From Nannobrachium achirus (lineage: Eukaryota; Chordata; Actinopteri; Myctophiformes; Myctophidae): a stretch of DNA of 64,000 nt. Positions 1 to 13,108 of this stretch are shown here, piece by piece. Both the position numbers and the translations under genes were made by a program. Below the pieces are notes generated by a model that was not told the origin of the DNA, searched no databases, and saw only the letters and a list, made by a program, of their open reading frames with translations. The DNA lies in NCBI GenBank assembly GCA_963921795.1, contig OY997642.1, forward strand, positions 35,161,796 through 35,225,795. The letters are read 5' to 3'. The stretch's first letter is position 1. Each line of letters begins with the position of its first letter.

Positions 1-444
1 TTAATCAATTAATTAAATAATAATTAATTAATCAGTGGCAAACGCCTATCCCACAACAGAGCCCCGTGTTAAAATCCCATGATTGCTGGCCTACTTTTTC
101 CAAGTCCATGTTGAAAAAGAACACCTAAAGAACAAGAGAGAGGTCTGCACATGTCAAATTAAATTGTCAATTGATATTCTTTTGGATATGAATCACAGAT
201 TATTATTTTTTTATGTTCAATAATACAGTGGCATATCATAGATTTGTTCCCCCACTTCTCCCCAGTCTGCAGCAATATGCAAGATGCCATAGTCTGATTG
301 TGTATGTGTATGTGAGCTGCGTTCTCACGTCTGAAATCTTGGCTGGAGTGGGCTGGGAGTTACCGACACCTCCTCTGGTTTTTCTAAAGCCCTGTGTGTG
401 GCCAGGAGCTTGTTCCATTCCTGCTCTTAGTATTGCCTTGACTT

Positions 445-690
445 CCAATTGGACGACGTGGATCCTTTTGGGAGGAGCTCCACTGGCAGCAAAAAGGAGG
501 AAAGAATTTAACTGCGCAAAGCAAAAGTCCCGTGTAGTGACGGATGCACAAAGTTCAGAACTTTTTCAATGTGTGCTTCAGAACCACAGAGATGGGAACG
601 GCTTAGACGTTGCTAAGATCCCAATCAGCGCGCACAAGTTGTTAGGCCATTGTTTTTAAATTGAGCGGACAGCGACTGTGATTTGAGCGC
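445..690 (+). promoter_or_regulatory. foxc1a: candidate foxc1a core promoter
   Basis: A CCAATTGG motif lies at 445-452 and a canonical CCAATCAG box at 621-628. A TATA-like TTTTTAAA follows at 653-660, which would place transcription start near 685-695 and leave a 5' leader of roughly 95 bases. The spacing is right for a TATA/CCAAT promoter. No transcript data are available, so this is inference from motif spacing only. Confidence 0.4.
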
Positions 691-786
691 CTCGGCTTTC
701 AGAGGGGAAAACGTGGACCTCTCCGGCTGCGTCTTTTGGAGCGTTTCTTCTTCTCACAGGATCGAATAGCGCGGAGGGGAGACGAC

Positions 787-2217
787 ATGCAGGCACGCTA
801 CTCCGTTTCCAGTCCCAACTCACTGGGCGTCGTGCCTTACATTAGCAGCGACCCGAGCTACTACCGGGCCGCTGCCGGTGGAGGATACACAGGCATGCCA
901 GCACCCATGAACATGTACTCTCACGCGGCCCACGACCAGTACGGTGGGAGCATGGCGCGGGCTTATGGACCGTACACCCCACAGCCACAGCCGAAGGATA
1001 TGGTCAAACCCCCGTACAGTTACATTGCGCTCATCACTATGGCTATTCAAAACTCGCCAGACAAGAAGGTGACCCTGAACGGGATTTATCAGTTTATAAT
1101 GGAAAGGTTCCCATTCTACAGAGACAATAAGCAGGGCTGGCAGAACAGCATCAGACACAACCTGTCGCTGAACGAGTGTTTTGTCAAGGTGCCTCGAGAC
1201 GATAAAAAGCCAGGCAAGGGGAGCTATTGGACCCTGGACCCAGACTCTTACAACATGTTCGAAAACGGGAGCTTTTTGAGGAGGCGGCGGAGGTTTAAAA
1301 AGAAGGACGTGCTGAAGGAGAAGGAAGAGCGGGTCCAGAAGGACACTCCTAGCCGGGGCCAGGGCCGGGAGGAGCAGCCGGTGCAGGGCTCCCAGCCCGT
1401 GAGGATCCAGGATATTAAGACCGAGAACGGGAACGCCACTCCGCCGCAGGCCGACTCGCCCTCCCTGAGCACCGTGCCCAAGATCGAGAGCCCGGACAGC
1501 AGCAGCAGCATGTCCAGCAGCGGCGGCAGCCCGCACAGCATCCCCTCCAACCGCTCCATCGGCATGGACAGCTCCGAGCACCACCACCACCACGGCCAGG
1601 CCTCGACGCAGGGCTTCAGCGTGGACAACATCATGACCTCCCTGCGCGGGTCCCCGCAACAAGGAGCCGGCGAGCTCCCCCCGAGCCTTGTAGCCTCCAC
1701 CAGGACAGGTATAACACCGTCGTTGTCCCTAAACTATTCCCCCAACCAGACGTCGGTCTATAGCTCGCCCTGTAACCAAAACTCCATCTCCACTACCTCG
1801 AACGCGACCTATCATTGTAACATGCAGGCCATGAGTTTATACGCCGGGGACAGATCAGGCCACCTGGCTCCCAGCACCACCGTGGACGAGACGTTGCCAG
1901 ATTACTCCATCACCACCACCTCGTCCTCTCTGGGCCACGGGAACCTAAACTCTGCAGGGCAGGAGGGGCACCATCCCCACCAGGGCAGGCTCACCTCGTG
2001 GTACCTTAACCAGGCGGGGGACCTGGGCCACCTGGGCGCAGCCTACCCGGGCCAGCAGCAGAACTTCCACTCCGTGCGAGAGATGTTCGAGTCTCAGAGA
2101 ATCGGCTTGAATAACTCGCCGGTGAACGGGAATAACAGCTGTCAAATGTCCTTCCCGCCGAGCCAGTCCCTCTATCGCACTTCGGGAGCTTTCGTGTATG
2201 ACTGCAGCAAGTTCTGA
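787..2217 (+). CDS. foxc1a: forkhead box protein C1 (foxc1a), single exon
   Basis: This 476-residue nuclear transcription factor is known in vertebrates for roles in somite, vascular, neural-crest and anterior-eye mesenchyme development. The start chosen is the ATG at 787, giving the conserved N-terminus [18 protein letters not shown]; an in-frame ATG at 736 would add 17 residues that are not part of the family. The forkhead domain covers about residues 72-166 and starts [14 protein letters not shown]; its recognition helix [13 protein letters not shown] is at 120-132. A basic nuclear localisation stretch (RRRRRFKKK) is at 165-173. The serine-rich middle carries two SUMO-type motifs (IKTE near 210, PKIE near 231) and a five-histidine run at 265-269. 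The tail ends in [11 protein letters not shown], as in FoxC proteins. It is shorter than human FOXC1 because long Ala/Gly/His runs are missing. The gene is intronless, as expected. Assignment to the a rather than the b paralogue rests on the N-terminus and is less certain than the family. Confidence 0.96.
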   Translation: MQARYSVSSPNSLGVVPYISSDPSYYRAAAGGGYTGMPAPMNMYSHAAHDQYGGSMARAYGPYTPQPQPKDMVKPPYSYIALITMAIQNSPDKKVTLNGIYQFIMERFPFYRDNKQGWQNSIRHNLSLNECFVKVPRDDKKPGKGSYWTLDPDSYNMFENGSFLRRRRRFKKKDVLKEKEERVQKDTPSRGQGREEQPVQGSQPVRIQDIKTENGNATPPQADSPSLSTVPKIESPDSSSSMSSSGGSPHSIPSNRSIGMDSSEHHHHHGQASTQGFSVDNIMTSLRGSPQQGAGELPPSLVASTRTGITPSLSLNYSPNQTSVYSSPCNQNSISTTSNATYHCNMQAMSLYAGDRSGHLAPSTTVDETLPDYSITTTSSSLGHGNLNSAGQEGHHPHQGRLTSWYLNQAGDLGHLGAAYPGQQQNFHSVREMFESQRIGLNNSPVNGNNSCQMSFPPSQSLYRTSGAFVYDCSKF

Positions 2218-2695
2218 CCAAACCGTAGAGGCTTTGATTTTCATGGTGTTGCTGCGACTCTCAGTAAACCCCAGTGAAGTTGTTTCACTCGCCTGGCCCG
2301 ACTACCATGGACAAATATGAAACAGAATACTCAAACAAAAGACAGCATGACTTGATCTTGGTTTATAAAGAACAGTGTTACTGCCAAATAACACGTAAGT
2401 CTCTTCTCGCTTTTGTGACTTTATATTATGTTTAGGATATGTCAGTTTTCACGGGCATATTATAATATGTAAATTGCATATAGTAATTTATTTCTAAACT
2501 GTAGCCAGATATTATGGACCAAACACCAAAAAGTGTTTCTAAATTGAATTGCCTTAATTGTCCGAAATTGTTCCACTATAAAAGGAAAAAAAGGAACTTG
2601 TATATCGTCGTACTATTTCAAAGATTCATCTTTTGTTGAAAAGTATTCTGAAGGATTTGCATTGTTTGTTTAATAAATTGTCATTTTATGTGAGT
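2218..2695 (+). other. foxc1a: foxc1a 3' untranslated region
   Basis: An AT-rich stretch of about 480 bases with no transposon follows the stop codon and runs to a canonical polyadenylation signal. The lack of repeats fits a transcribed, constrained UTR. The end point is inferred from the signal. Confidence 0.6.
2672..2677 (+). terminator. foxc1a: polyadenylation signal AATAAA for foxc1a
   Basis: AATAAA lies 455 bases after the foxc1a stop codon, followed by T-rich and GT-containing sequence. It is the first canonical signal downstream, so cleavage is expected near 2690-2700. Confidence 0.65.
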
Positions 2696-2699
2696 TTAA

Positions 2700-5600
2700 A
2701 TACGACTGGTTTCTTAAAAACGTGAATAGTGTTTTTTTTATGGTGTGTAGGCTCGTGGCGCCACGCAGTTAATGTTGTGTGGGAGGCAGATAGGCCACGT
2801 TATGAAACACATTTGACCCTGTGTCTGTGCGCACGGTCATTCCCTAATGGCATTTATGGCATCAATCAAGGCTATAGTAATGATTGATACACATTTTAAA
2901 ACAGAATAGATGCCAAGGTTAATATGAATATTTCGTCCATTTTTTTACTGTTTTTACTTTAGCAACAGGGTAGCAACATGGGAAGAGACTGTATCGGCCA
3001 GTCGCCAAACATCTGTCAAAATTGAATATCAGGCTATAACTGCAGAAAATAAAATGTACATTTCTCACATCAACTAAACCAGTATCAGTTATGTAAAAAC
3101 GTACAAATATGATGTACTTGTTCAACTTCTTAATGAAAAAAAAAAAAGAAAAAAAAAAGACTAGCCTAAGATCGATATAAATCATTTGATAACCAAGATC
3201 CCCATGCAGCAAATGAGAGGTCCAAACGTATGCGCAACAATGAGGTGTAGGGACATCCTAATTTATAATTACAAATAATTCACAATTTAAATGTTTATCT
3301 CCTGCTGTTGTCAGCTATAGCAGACGAGCTGACATCATGTTGACCCCAGGCATCAGGTCCTGTTGAAGCAGCCTGCTAAAGTCCACACAGCAACACTTTG
3401 TTTTGGATAGCCACGTGTGTTTACTGCTGCATTCCATTAGTTAATATCATACCACGCATGCCAAACATAGTCTTGTTGTCACTGGAGCTGGTTGAATTGT
3501 AAAAAGAACCTAAAAACATCGAAAGATCTATCGTGAAGCTGGAATATGCATGAGCTATATTATTTGTAATTAAATGTTATACGTCAACTGCAATTGCAAT
3601 GTAAATGCAGTTAAGCTATAACATATAATAGGCATATCTAGCAATTAAAGTCGAAGCAATTTACCTTTATTTTTTAGGTTCAATACACTAAATAATGCAT
3701 TAATGGCTATGCGCTTGCGATGTGTTGTTCCATTGTTTTATCATTTGTTTCGCCTCTGTTCATTTGATTAATTAAATTAAATTACTCACTTTTATTCAAA
3801 CGGTAACAACACTCAAACTACTTAACAAAATACTTGTTTTGTGTGTGTTACCTGGATTCAATTTGAATATAAATCTAAATAGTCTGCTTTTTTTACAGGT
3901 TGGATGTCTGCTAACAAAACCGTTTAGCGTATTTTGCAAATACTGTTTTAGCGCACGCATTACTGATAAGCTGGCATATATAAATATGCCTACATTTAAC
4001 ATTTTAACGTTTTTGTTTTTACGGATTTTGATATAATAATATAAGAATGTAGGTAAAATGGCAATTGCCTTGTAAAACACAATAATAACAAGCATCATAA
4101 TCAGCACAATATTATGCTCTGGTAGGCCTAATGTTATTCCATAGGTGTGTCATTCGCAGCATCTTACAATTTCTAAACTTTTAGTTTTTAACAGAAATAC
4201 GGAGAGGATGCTAACACAAATGCAATTCAAATTTGTAAAAGCCAGACTGGGTAACTCTTGGCCCTGTGGCGTGCTGTGTATGGTATAACCTTCACAGCAC
4301 CATTGGATGCGCTCATTTTTAACATGAAATCAAAGCAATACATTTAAAAGTTTAATAGTATAGTATAAGGACCCCAATGCAAACAAGCAATTGATGCGCT
4401 TTCTTGTGGTTTAAATCCTTTTAGTAGACCTTGTATCTGAACTGTTTCCCTCATGTACTTTTTCCTACGCGAACTTCAAATAAAGTATTCAATCAATCAA
4501 TCAATCAACCAATCAATCAGCAGCCACAGCAGCAGAGAAGCTCAAGATATCGATTATCCTCTCACAACAAGTTTTGTTTCCACGTGCCCTCTGTTGCTGT
4601 TAATATTCTGCCTGTAGGCTTATATTGCGCCCGTCACGGAAAGAAAGAAGGAAACAACAAAATCATCCACTGGCAAACAATCATTTTTCAATTGAGCTTT
4701 TGAGCTACAAATGGCTCACTGGATTCTCTCACTCCGGCGACTGTGTAATCAGGCTCATAAAAGCCATTAGATCCTTTCCCAAGTAGGTCTAATAAACAAA
4801 CGTCGTGTTAGCCCAAAGATTGATGGCGCCCTCGCAGAATAGAGCCGGGTCAGGAAGGAATAAAATTCAATCAGAGCGCTGGAATCATTTTTCACGAGAC
4901 GGAAAAAGGCAGAGACTGAGATGGGGGTCAATGAGGAGGATGTCGGCCACCAGAGCACCATCAACAATATAACAGGACACGGTACAACTCCAATAGCATG
5001 CACAACAATAGGACACGGTACAACTCCAGTACAGCCTATACAACTCCAATAGCATATATAACAACATAGACATAACTGTATTGTAATAAAATACAAAAAA
5101 AACTAAACAAAACAAAACAAACTACATTCATGATTTAAAATGTTTAAGCCCTAAAAATATTCACATTTGTCCACAAAGCTCTTTAACTCTCCAGTCTATT
5201 TTTATAGTGAAACGGACCAGAGGTGAAAAGCTGTACCTGGACCCCTCTACAACAAATTACCAAAATATTCTACAAGCAGTCAAGCACAAACAAACATGCT
5301 TAAGCTCACCCAGAATATTGACGCTGGGGTTCAAGTGGTTACATTATTATTATGATTTTATACGCCAGTATGCTGCAGACAGAGTAGACTTCAGTCTTAC
5401 TTGTATTTAGATTTGTGATGTAGTCTATTATTTGATATTAATTATTATTTTCTCTTAATGGAAAGGCATCAACAGTATATATGCTCTTTCTGGGTTCACA
5501 TTCGCGTCACCTTTCCTTTCTTCTGTTTCCCGAAAATGTTCCGCTACATTCCTTAAAATGCACGGATTCGCATGCGCGTCAACACAGACCCGTAACAACA

Positions 5601-6567
5601 CTCTCCCTCATTTCTTTGGGTCAAATACCAAAGACAAAAGTGACTGTGTTCTACATGCCTTTGATAGTCAGTTAAACACAACACCAACATCTTCATGCAT
5701 AGATCATGTTGAGGCCTAATCACTAGACTATTTGTAAAAAGGCAAAACAAACACTAAAAAAAACTATTAGCATGCATTATCCTATTATTTTGTTCACAAA
5801 TGTGAACAAAACTTTTTTCTTTTTTTAACAGGGAAGAATACTTCAGTAGGCATATATACTTTATTCATGTGTTATATGCTACTTTTAAAACATAGACTAT
5901 ACAATAAAAGCATGGTTTCAACGAATCGACCTGTTATAGGGTAGGCCAGTTAGATTTTTTTGTTTAAAGGCTAATCATTACAATCACACAAATACAGGAC
6001 AGGCCTGTGGAATGGACAAGGACCACCAAAGAATAATGTGAATATAAAGGTCAAAGTTCGTTACTGTAAAAATACGCCCCCCCACGCAAAAAAGAAGAAA
6101 AAAAAGAAAAAAGAAAAGAAAAAAGGAAATCACGAAGTGCCATAGATTACAACGTTAAATGATTTTTAAAAGCATGACGATAAACATTTCGTGTTGTAAT
6201 ATACATAAACAGACCTATATAAATGACAAAGAAAATAAAGTGAACGGAAAATGGTTTATTTGGCTAATGTTTGCGCACGAGCTTCTCCTGTGCGTAATGT
6301 CCTGCAGAGTGTGTCCGATACAGCATCAGATCAGGACGCATGATGAAGATAGAGAATAGAGATTATTATGACAATCACAGCCTCTCCTCTGGACTGGGAC
6401 TGATAACCAACACTTTTTTATTTTGATTTTCAACGTCGACAACATGCAGGATGTTTTGGGTTCAGCTGTTTATAATGGGCGAATGGATGAGTTGTATTAG
6501 CCTACATGTGGGACTATTTCGTCCACCCTGATACAAATACATACAAACATCTTGCCCTCATATTCTT
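2700..6567. other. AT-rich intergenic DNA, no gene seen
   Basis: No open frame here looks like a protein. The sequence is AT-rich and almost free of the MITEs that fill the rest of the window, apart from a CAAT-type retroposon tail near 4480 and an A-rich run near 6083-6125. A repeat-poor stretch next to a developmental regulator often holds enhancers, but I cannot point to a specific element. Confidence 0.5.
4455..4520 (+). repeat. retroposon 3' tail ending in (CAAT)n-type repeats
   Basis: The sequence CTTCAAATAAAGTATTCAAT leads into tandem ATCA units. A very similar tail (AACTTCTGATAAAGTATTCA followed by ATCA units) is at 52173-52211, and a weaker one is at 50518-50545. Three shared tails suggest the 3' end of one short or 5'-truncated retroposon family; the family itself is not recognised. 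Confidence 0.4.
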
Positions 6568-7071
6568 CAGTGGTGGAAAGTAACTATTGGTACATTTACT
6601 TAAGTGTACTTAATACAATTTTGAGGTAGCCTACTTTAATTTTGGAGTATTTTCAGGACTTTTACTTCTATACTGCAATACATCTCAGAGACAAATATTG
6701 TAGGCTACTTTTACTCCACTACAATTATTTGACAACTTTAGTTACTTTGTAGGTTTTTATTATTACAAAACATACATTAACCATGCACTATGAATATTTC
6801 GTCCATTTGAAAATAGCCAATCTACAAGCTCACAATGCGTCGCAATGCAAGGCATTGCGAGCTTGTAGATCTGCTATTTTCAAAATATGAAAACTTTAAA
6901 TGGGACATTGTGCATAATGATTACTTTTACTTTTGGTATTTTAAGTATACATTTTGATCCGAACATTTACTTTTACTCAATTTTGAATTACAGACTTTTA
7001 CTAACACGAGTATTTGTATTTTGCAATATTACTTTTACTTATAACAAATGTGAGTACTTTTTCCACCACTG
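6568..7071 (+). mobile_element. hAT-type MITE, CAGTGGTGGAAAGT family, copy 1
   Basis: The termini are CAGTGGTGGAAAGTAACT and AGTACTTTTTCCACCACTG, a family very common in fish genomes. The same hexamer, attctt, abuts both ends, which looks like a degraded target duplication. The middle holds the shared palindrome at about 6807-6884 (arms AAATAGCC...TCTACAAGCTCACAATGCG and its complement). It is non-autonomous, with no transposase. Confidence 0.8.
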
Positions 7072-7160
7072 ATTCTTTGCAGCCAGGGTGAGGGGGCACT
7101 TTTGTAACCCTTACTTCTCTGAAAAAGAAACTTAAATCATTCTCTAATTTCCAGCTAAAT

Positions 7161-7320
7161 CGATGGTTCCCAAACCTTTTGGGACCCAAAAGAGATAAAT
7201 GTTTGCCCGGGACTCAAACAGTGAAAACAGCAGATCGGCTATTTTCAGTATACTAGATTTATCTTATTTTTTAATTAAATTACTTAGACAAATCATTGAA
7301 TTATATATATATATATATAT

Positions 7321-7362
<42 letters not shown>

Positions 7363-7446
7363 ACAAAACAAAAAATGAAGGGACCCACGAAAAATGTGTC
7401 CGCGACCCACAAATGGGTCTCGACCCAGTGTTTGTGAAGCAGTGAC
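7161..7446 (+). mobile_element. hAT-type MITE, GGTTCCCAAACC family
   Basis: The left end reads GGTTCCCAAACCTTTTGGGA and the right end is a degraded complement (GACCCAGTGTTTGTGAAGC). The flanks agctaaat (7153-7160) and tgctaaat (7447-7454) match at seven of eight bases. A collapsed copy of the shared palindrome is at 7222-7247, with the two arms fused and the loop lost. An AT/AC microsatellite at about 7301-7355 lies inside. A related right-hand fragment is at 53096-53186. Confidence 0.65.
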
Positions 7447-8075
7447 TGCTAAATCATCCCATGTTCCACACAGAGCCGCCGTGGGCCTGGACGGCGCGCC
7501 GTGGCCCCAGGGACCCGCCGTGCACCTGTGTGGCTCCATGCATGTACAACTGCCTCCGCTCAATGGAAAATGCTGTGTTTTACCTCACGACTGTATAGCC
7601 TACAAGGCCTTAACTCCAGCTAGACCATCTGTTTCCAATTAGGACGGAGCCCCCTATACGCAGACAGACTGTGCTTTGCAGTCAAACAAGCCAGAATAAA
7701 AGGCTGGAGGTCCAACACTTGTCTTTGGAGGGAAACAATCTCTACTCCGCGTACTATAGAGCTTCTTCATATCTCAGTGTGTGTTATATTAACCGTGATC
7801 AAATATTGTTTCGTTGTTGTTCTTTTTACATTAACTTCGGATATGCATCATAATGCTGGCCTTCAGGGCCGGGTAAATGAAAAGGTTTACAATTACAGCT
7901 ATAGACTATAATACAATTGCTATTTTATTATTTTAAGCGTTTGGAAAATATACGCAATTCAAAATGTAAATGCCCCTCAAATGCAAACATAGGCCTATTT
8001 TATTATGAACATCTAATTGTTCATATAGGCTACTAAAAAAAGGATCAAATACATTGAAACGTGCTTCTGCCCAGT

Positions 8076-8362
8076 CAGTGGTTCTCAAAGTGGGGTCCGG
8101 TGACCCCCAGGGGTCCCCCAGGGTTCTAGAGGGTCCCCAGCCAAATTATAGTATCAAAATCAGTTCAACCACAATTTTAACAATGGGCTATTCCAAAGAA
8201 TCTTATAGCCTATTTAAAAAATATATATGTTTAAGAAAACAAATAAATAATTCTACACAATGAACAACTCGTTATTTTCAGATGGCGGCCAAATAGACAC
8301 AAATAGGCTACATAATAATATTGGGGTTCTTCTAGTCATGAAGAAGCTTGAGAAGCACAGTG
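8076..8362 (+). mobile_element. hAT-type MITE, CAGTGGTTCTCAAAG family
   Basis: The left end is CAGTGGTTCTCAAAGTGG, and a complementary but worn right end (GCTTGAGAAGCACAGTG) is near 8346-8362. No clean target duplication was found, and the right boundary is approximate. Confidence 0.55.
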
Positions 8363-10103
8363 CTTTACTGCAGCAGCGGTGCAGCGGTGGAATAATGGGG
8401 GCAGTGTGATTTCAGAGCGAGGGGAAACGGCCGTGCCCGACGACCTACGGATAACCCGAGAACCTTGGCACGAAAGCCTCAAACCAACAGTGACCCGCCT
8501 TGAAGTTACACACAAAACAAACCTACCTCTCTGCTCTCTCTGCTGAGCCTCCACAGCTTCTAATTATAGCACCTTTATACGCACCGCGTACCGCCAATTG
8601 AATGTCCCAATTCTAAGAGCTTGACGCATACTGTTTTTTGTTGTTGTTGTATTGTTCAATGTATAGTTTCAAATGCATATATAATATAGGCTACTGCATT
8701 TCGATGAGGTCGTATGATATCCCCAGACTTTAATTTTCGCTCCGTGTCACAGGTGAGGTGACAACGTGGAATGCAAGACTCGAGTGAGAAATGTGATAGC
8801 TGCTGCTTATTGCGAGATCAATTAGGCGAATGCACTTGATTATTTAGGTCAAAATTATGTTATAGGGGCTTAAATTAATGTATCACTGGCCAATTCCTAT
8901 TGTGTGTAGCCTACTTTCTACAGCTGAGAATGAAAAGCATAACAACAAACCCTGTTGGACATAATATGGCTATAATAATAGTAGGCTAGGGCTAAACGTA
9001 TACAGGCCCACCACATATAGGGTGGCCTAAACTGTTATAGTTTAAAATGCCAAACGATGGCTGAATTGCAACAATCAAATGCCACGTCACTTTATTATTG
9101 GGGTGTTTGACCAGGCAGGCGCAGGCCTTAAAAAATATATAGGCTAGAAATGTTCGGAAAACAACGGCGCAAATGCCTCGCCATTGCATATTATTGTTAT
9201 CAGCCCCGACAGCAAACAGGATAATGAATAAATAAATACATTCGTAATTTAATGAATGATTGAATACAGCCTAGTTGAATATGCAGAATTCCACTCGGGG
9301 CGTTCTGGTTTCCAGTTGTTCCCTGCTAGGAGAGGAGCTCAAACTGAACAAACTTGAACTCTGCCGCATGTCACATGATAGCACTACTTCAAAGCTGCCC
9401 GGCTACTGCTATTTGAGCCACAGTAGCAGTTGTCTGTGTCTTTCGCGGGTCTCATCTCATTTTATGGTATAAGGAGGCCACTGGGCCATTCAAACATCAA
9501 CAGAGGAGGACGATAGGTGACCTGCTTTTACAAGAGTATATTTATTTTTAATAAATATTTTTTAACACATAAGACCTGCTGAGGCCGATTCTACAATGCC
9601 TTCTAATCCGTTAGTTCTCACACACACTTTTTTTTATTTTTTCCAAAATGTTCAAAAATAACAACCTTTTCTCGAAGTCTCATCTTTATAATATACAAAT
9701 ACAATTCACATCATGCTTCTCAATTTTATATATTTTTTGCATGAGCTTGGTGATCAAAAAATGTAAATGACACAGTAAGATAGTTTCCCGGTTTAATGGG
9801 TTTTTAATAAGGATTGAAATCAGCAACATATTTTTGTGCTCTTATATTCATTGTGTGTATGCTATATTATTGTTTCTGTATAGGAGCTGCCTTGTATATT
9901 TTCATCTCAAATTTACGTTAGTGGGAAAACATTTGTTGCTTGCATAAAACGACAAAAATATGAATTTGCCCATAGTCATGTAGATAAGCCATATTAATGC
10001 AAGCAGGTTTTCACTTTATGATTTTCAATATATAAAAATACAATTTATAGGCTATGATAGCCCTCTGTCATGGCGAATACATGACTGTCTTTCCTTTTCA
10101 TCC

Positions 10104-10153
<50 letters not shown>

Positions 10154-10312
10154 TTATTTTTCATTATTAATATAAATTGTGCATTGCATTCTAAATGGTA
10201 CTAGCACAATCCTGAGTGAAATACAGCTCTTGTGTGAAATACAAAAATTGCGGGTAAATGAAATTGTACACTGGATTTTACACTAGTGGGAGGCTGGAGC
10301 ACACATAGGCCT
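8363..10312. other. intergenic DNA, no gene seen
   Basis: No coding region, RNA gene or recognised transposon was found. The only clear repeat is a tetranucleotide (TCTA)n array at about 10102-10155. Confidence 0.5.
10102..10155. repeat. (TCTA)n microsatellite
   Basis: About 13 tandem TCTA units are nearly perfect. Confidence 0.95.
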
Positions 10313-10547
10313 ACTGGTTCTCAAATTGGGTTCCAGGGGGTCCAGAGCAAAAAATCTGATTAACAACTTTAACTATATTTTAAACTTCTGCTATTTGAAA
10401 AGACCTGACCCACAAACTCACAAACGCGTCGCACTGCACGGCGGGCTTGTAGATCTAATGTTGTCAAAAAAATCTTGAAGAATTGTGGGAAAATATGGAT
10501 TAATTTTGAAGGGGGTCACTGGCACAACATACAAAGGGGTTCTGCTG
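10313..10547 (+). mobile_element. worn hAT-type MITE, ACTGGTTCTCAAA end
   Basis: The left end ACTGGTTCTCAAATTGGG is followed by GGGGGTCC text typical of this family. A degraded shared palindrome lies at about 10415-10466, where the right arm GGGCTTGTAGATCT is the best preserved part. The right boundary is not defined. Confidence 0.5.
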
Positions 10548-10592
10548 GTAAGTATACTCATACATACATACACAAGATAAGGATGCATGTAT

Positions 10593-10722
<130 letters not shown>

Positions 10723-10901
10723 GCACATGTGCACATGCACGCATTTTTACTTGTTATCTCCAGAGCTTTCCCTCTGTCCCTGGTATTCCTCACACCTTCT
10801 AACTGTGGGAGGATGTCATCAGAGGTGATAGAGCAGACAGCCATGGAAGTGACCCATCACAACACTCAGGCCTTCAGTCCCTCCACACAGGCAGAGAAAT
10901 G

Positions 10902-11077
10902 CACTGCTGGACAAAGTACTCTCAACCCCAGTATACTTGAGTCAAAGTATAGATAGGCTATCCTAGGTCAAATATTACAAGTGAACATTAAGCACTGGAG
11001 CAAGTCAAAGGTACATACTTTCAATAAATAAATAAATAAAACACACACGCACGCACGCACACACACGCACAAGCGCG

Positions 11078-11148
<71 letters not shown>

Positions 11149-11200
11149 ATACACTCATTGTATTCAAAAATACAAATTAAGAACATTTTTGAACACAGAC

Positions 11201-11235
<35 letters not shown>

Positions 11236-11420
11236 TGGACGGACGGGCAGACGGACGGGCAGACGGACGACAGACGGACAGGGAGCAAAACACAGTCTCG
11301 GCCATACATGCCTTTCGGCCTGGCGGAGACATAAATACAAATAGTCAAGTATACAGATAGCCTACCCCAAAGATTTACTTAAATATTCAAGTAAATGTAC
11401 TTACTTTGTTACTGTCAGTG
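10902..11420. mobile_element. CACTG-ended inverted-repeat element carrying microsatellites
   Basis: The left end CACTGCTGGACAAAGTACT and the right end, read on the other strand as CACTGACAGTAACAAAGTA, form imperfect terminal repeats resembling the CAGTGGTGGAAAGT family. The interior is filled by (AC)n arrays at 11041-11143 and 11201-11234 and a GGACGG-type minisatellite at about 11234-11282. The boundaries are approximate. Confidence 0.45.
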
Positions 11421-11642
11421 TCCATGCATGGGTAGAACGGGGAGAGAGAGCTGCACATGGAGATGTGAGGGAGAGACAGTGATGAATATAGGGGCTGCAT
11501 AGTAAACACCATCTTTCCTTAAGACAGACACAATAATATGTTGTACACCAGTGGTTTGTGAAGGAAGAGGTGGTGGGCCCAATGTGAACCAAACAAACAT
11601 GGACTCTGATTTGAACAGTGACGGTGCCGTGTGTGGGGTGGG

Positions 11643-11644
11643 GT

Positions 11645-11687
<43 letters not shown>

Positions 11688-11799
11688 GGGGGGGGTTACG
11701 GGTGGGATGCACTCCATCAATCCATTGCAAAAGTCAGCCTGCGCCGCCACGAGGAATGATGAAAATCATTGTTTGTGTGTGCGTGCACATGTGCATGCA

Positions 11800-11840
<41 letters not shown>
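11643..11840. repeat. paired (GT)n arrays with a poly-G run
   Basis: (GT)n at about 11647-11684 passes directly into a G run of about 12 bases at 11684-11695. A second (GT)n lies at about 11801-11840. No gene lies between them. Confidence 0.9.
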
Positions 11841-11843
<3 letters not shown>

Positions 11844-12192
11844 ATGGAGTGGTTGTGGTGGTAGGATGCTTGTGTAGGATTGTGTTGCTCTTGTGTTTCT
11901 GGCCGTGCAGGCAGGCCCATTGGGACTTGAAGCGGGACCACCAGAAGTGCTGTCTGCAGCGGACCTCCCTCTTTGTCTCCGTCTCGTGCTCCCTTTTGGC
12001 TGGATGTCCCCCTCAATGCTATTTGCCTTTATGCAGCACTAAGTGTTCCAGTCTGCCAAATCTGCTCTCCCGTGCATTCGAGATTTGTTGCAGGGAGTCT
12101 CAGAGTTCACAGAGCAGCAGTAATGGTGTAGTTCACTAAATTATGCAATGCTGGTAATTTCAACTCTGCTTGAGTAAACAAACTAGTTCATA

Positions 12193-12364
12193 TTAACCAC
12201 TTTAACCCTGGCGTCCCTATTTTGGGGTATGTCATTATAGGCGAAACCTTTTGTATATCTTCTTTTTAATGTCCAAAAATTTGAAAAAGAAAAACAAATA
12301 AAGAATGATATTTCTGCTGCATGTATTTGTCCTATACAACTAAGTATTTGGGGTAAGTGGTTAA
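12193..12364. mobile_element. TTAA-flanked MITE (CCACTT family), copy 1
   Basis: The element is bounded by TTAA at both ends, with inner termini CCACTTTAACCC and GGGGTAAGTGG. A TTAA target is typical of piggyBac- or Kolobok-type elements. The interior (GTCCCTATTTTGGGGTATG) recurs in the copies at 46624-46919 and 62396-62530. This copy lacks the shared palindrome. Superfamily assignment is inference from the target site. Confidence 0.6.
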
Positions 12365-12602
12365 TTCAACGTGAATACATCAGAGGTTCATGTTTTCATA
12401 TAGAAACCTATGGGAGAGATAATACATCAACTGATGTCATTAAATATATAACCAATGACAGGCAACCCTCCTTTATTGTTTGTCTCTTTACATTTACATT
12501 TATATTAATACATACATTAAATAAGATGATTATCATTAAACCGTATGCTTGCTTAATCATGCAAACACCTAAATCTTTAAAATGATTTGTAACTGTACAA
12601 AC

Positions 12603-12722
<120 letters not shown>

Positions 12723-12904
12723 GTGTGTCAGAGAGATTATGATGATAGAGAGAGAGCGAAAGAGAGGCCGTAGAGACAGTACTAAGGAGCAAGGAGGAGG
12801 CTTAGCTGGAGTGACAGCCTTGCACTCATGCATGGTCCGTGTTTCCAACTAGATTATGATCAGTCCCTGCAACCAGAATAGCAGGAAGCAGGGATTTACC
12901 TGCT

Positions 12905-13042
<138 letters not shown>

Positions 13043-13108
13043 CCCAAACCGGTTAATGGAATAACATTCATTAAACCCACAACTATTAGAACATTCTACT
13101 GCCTATAG

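Noticed and set aside
213-659. Open frame of 148 codons upstream of foxc1a
   Set aside because: It overlaps the candidate promoter, has no recognisable domain and is unlike any known upstream gene; GC-balanced promoter DNA often stays open by chance.
820-1700. Long minus-strand frames across foxc1a
   Set aside because: They are shadows of the strongly biased foxc1a codons and give low-complexity protein with no domain.
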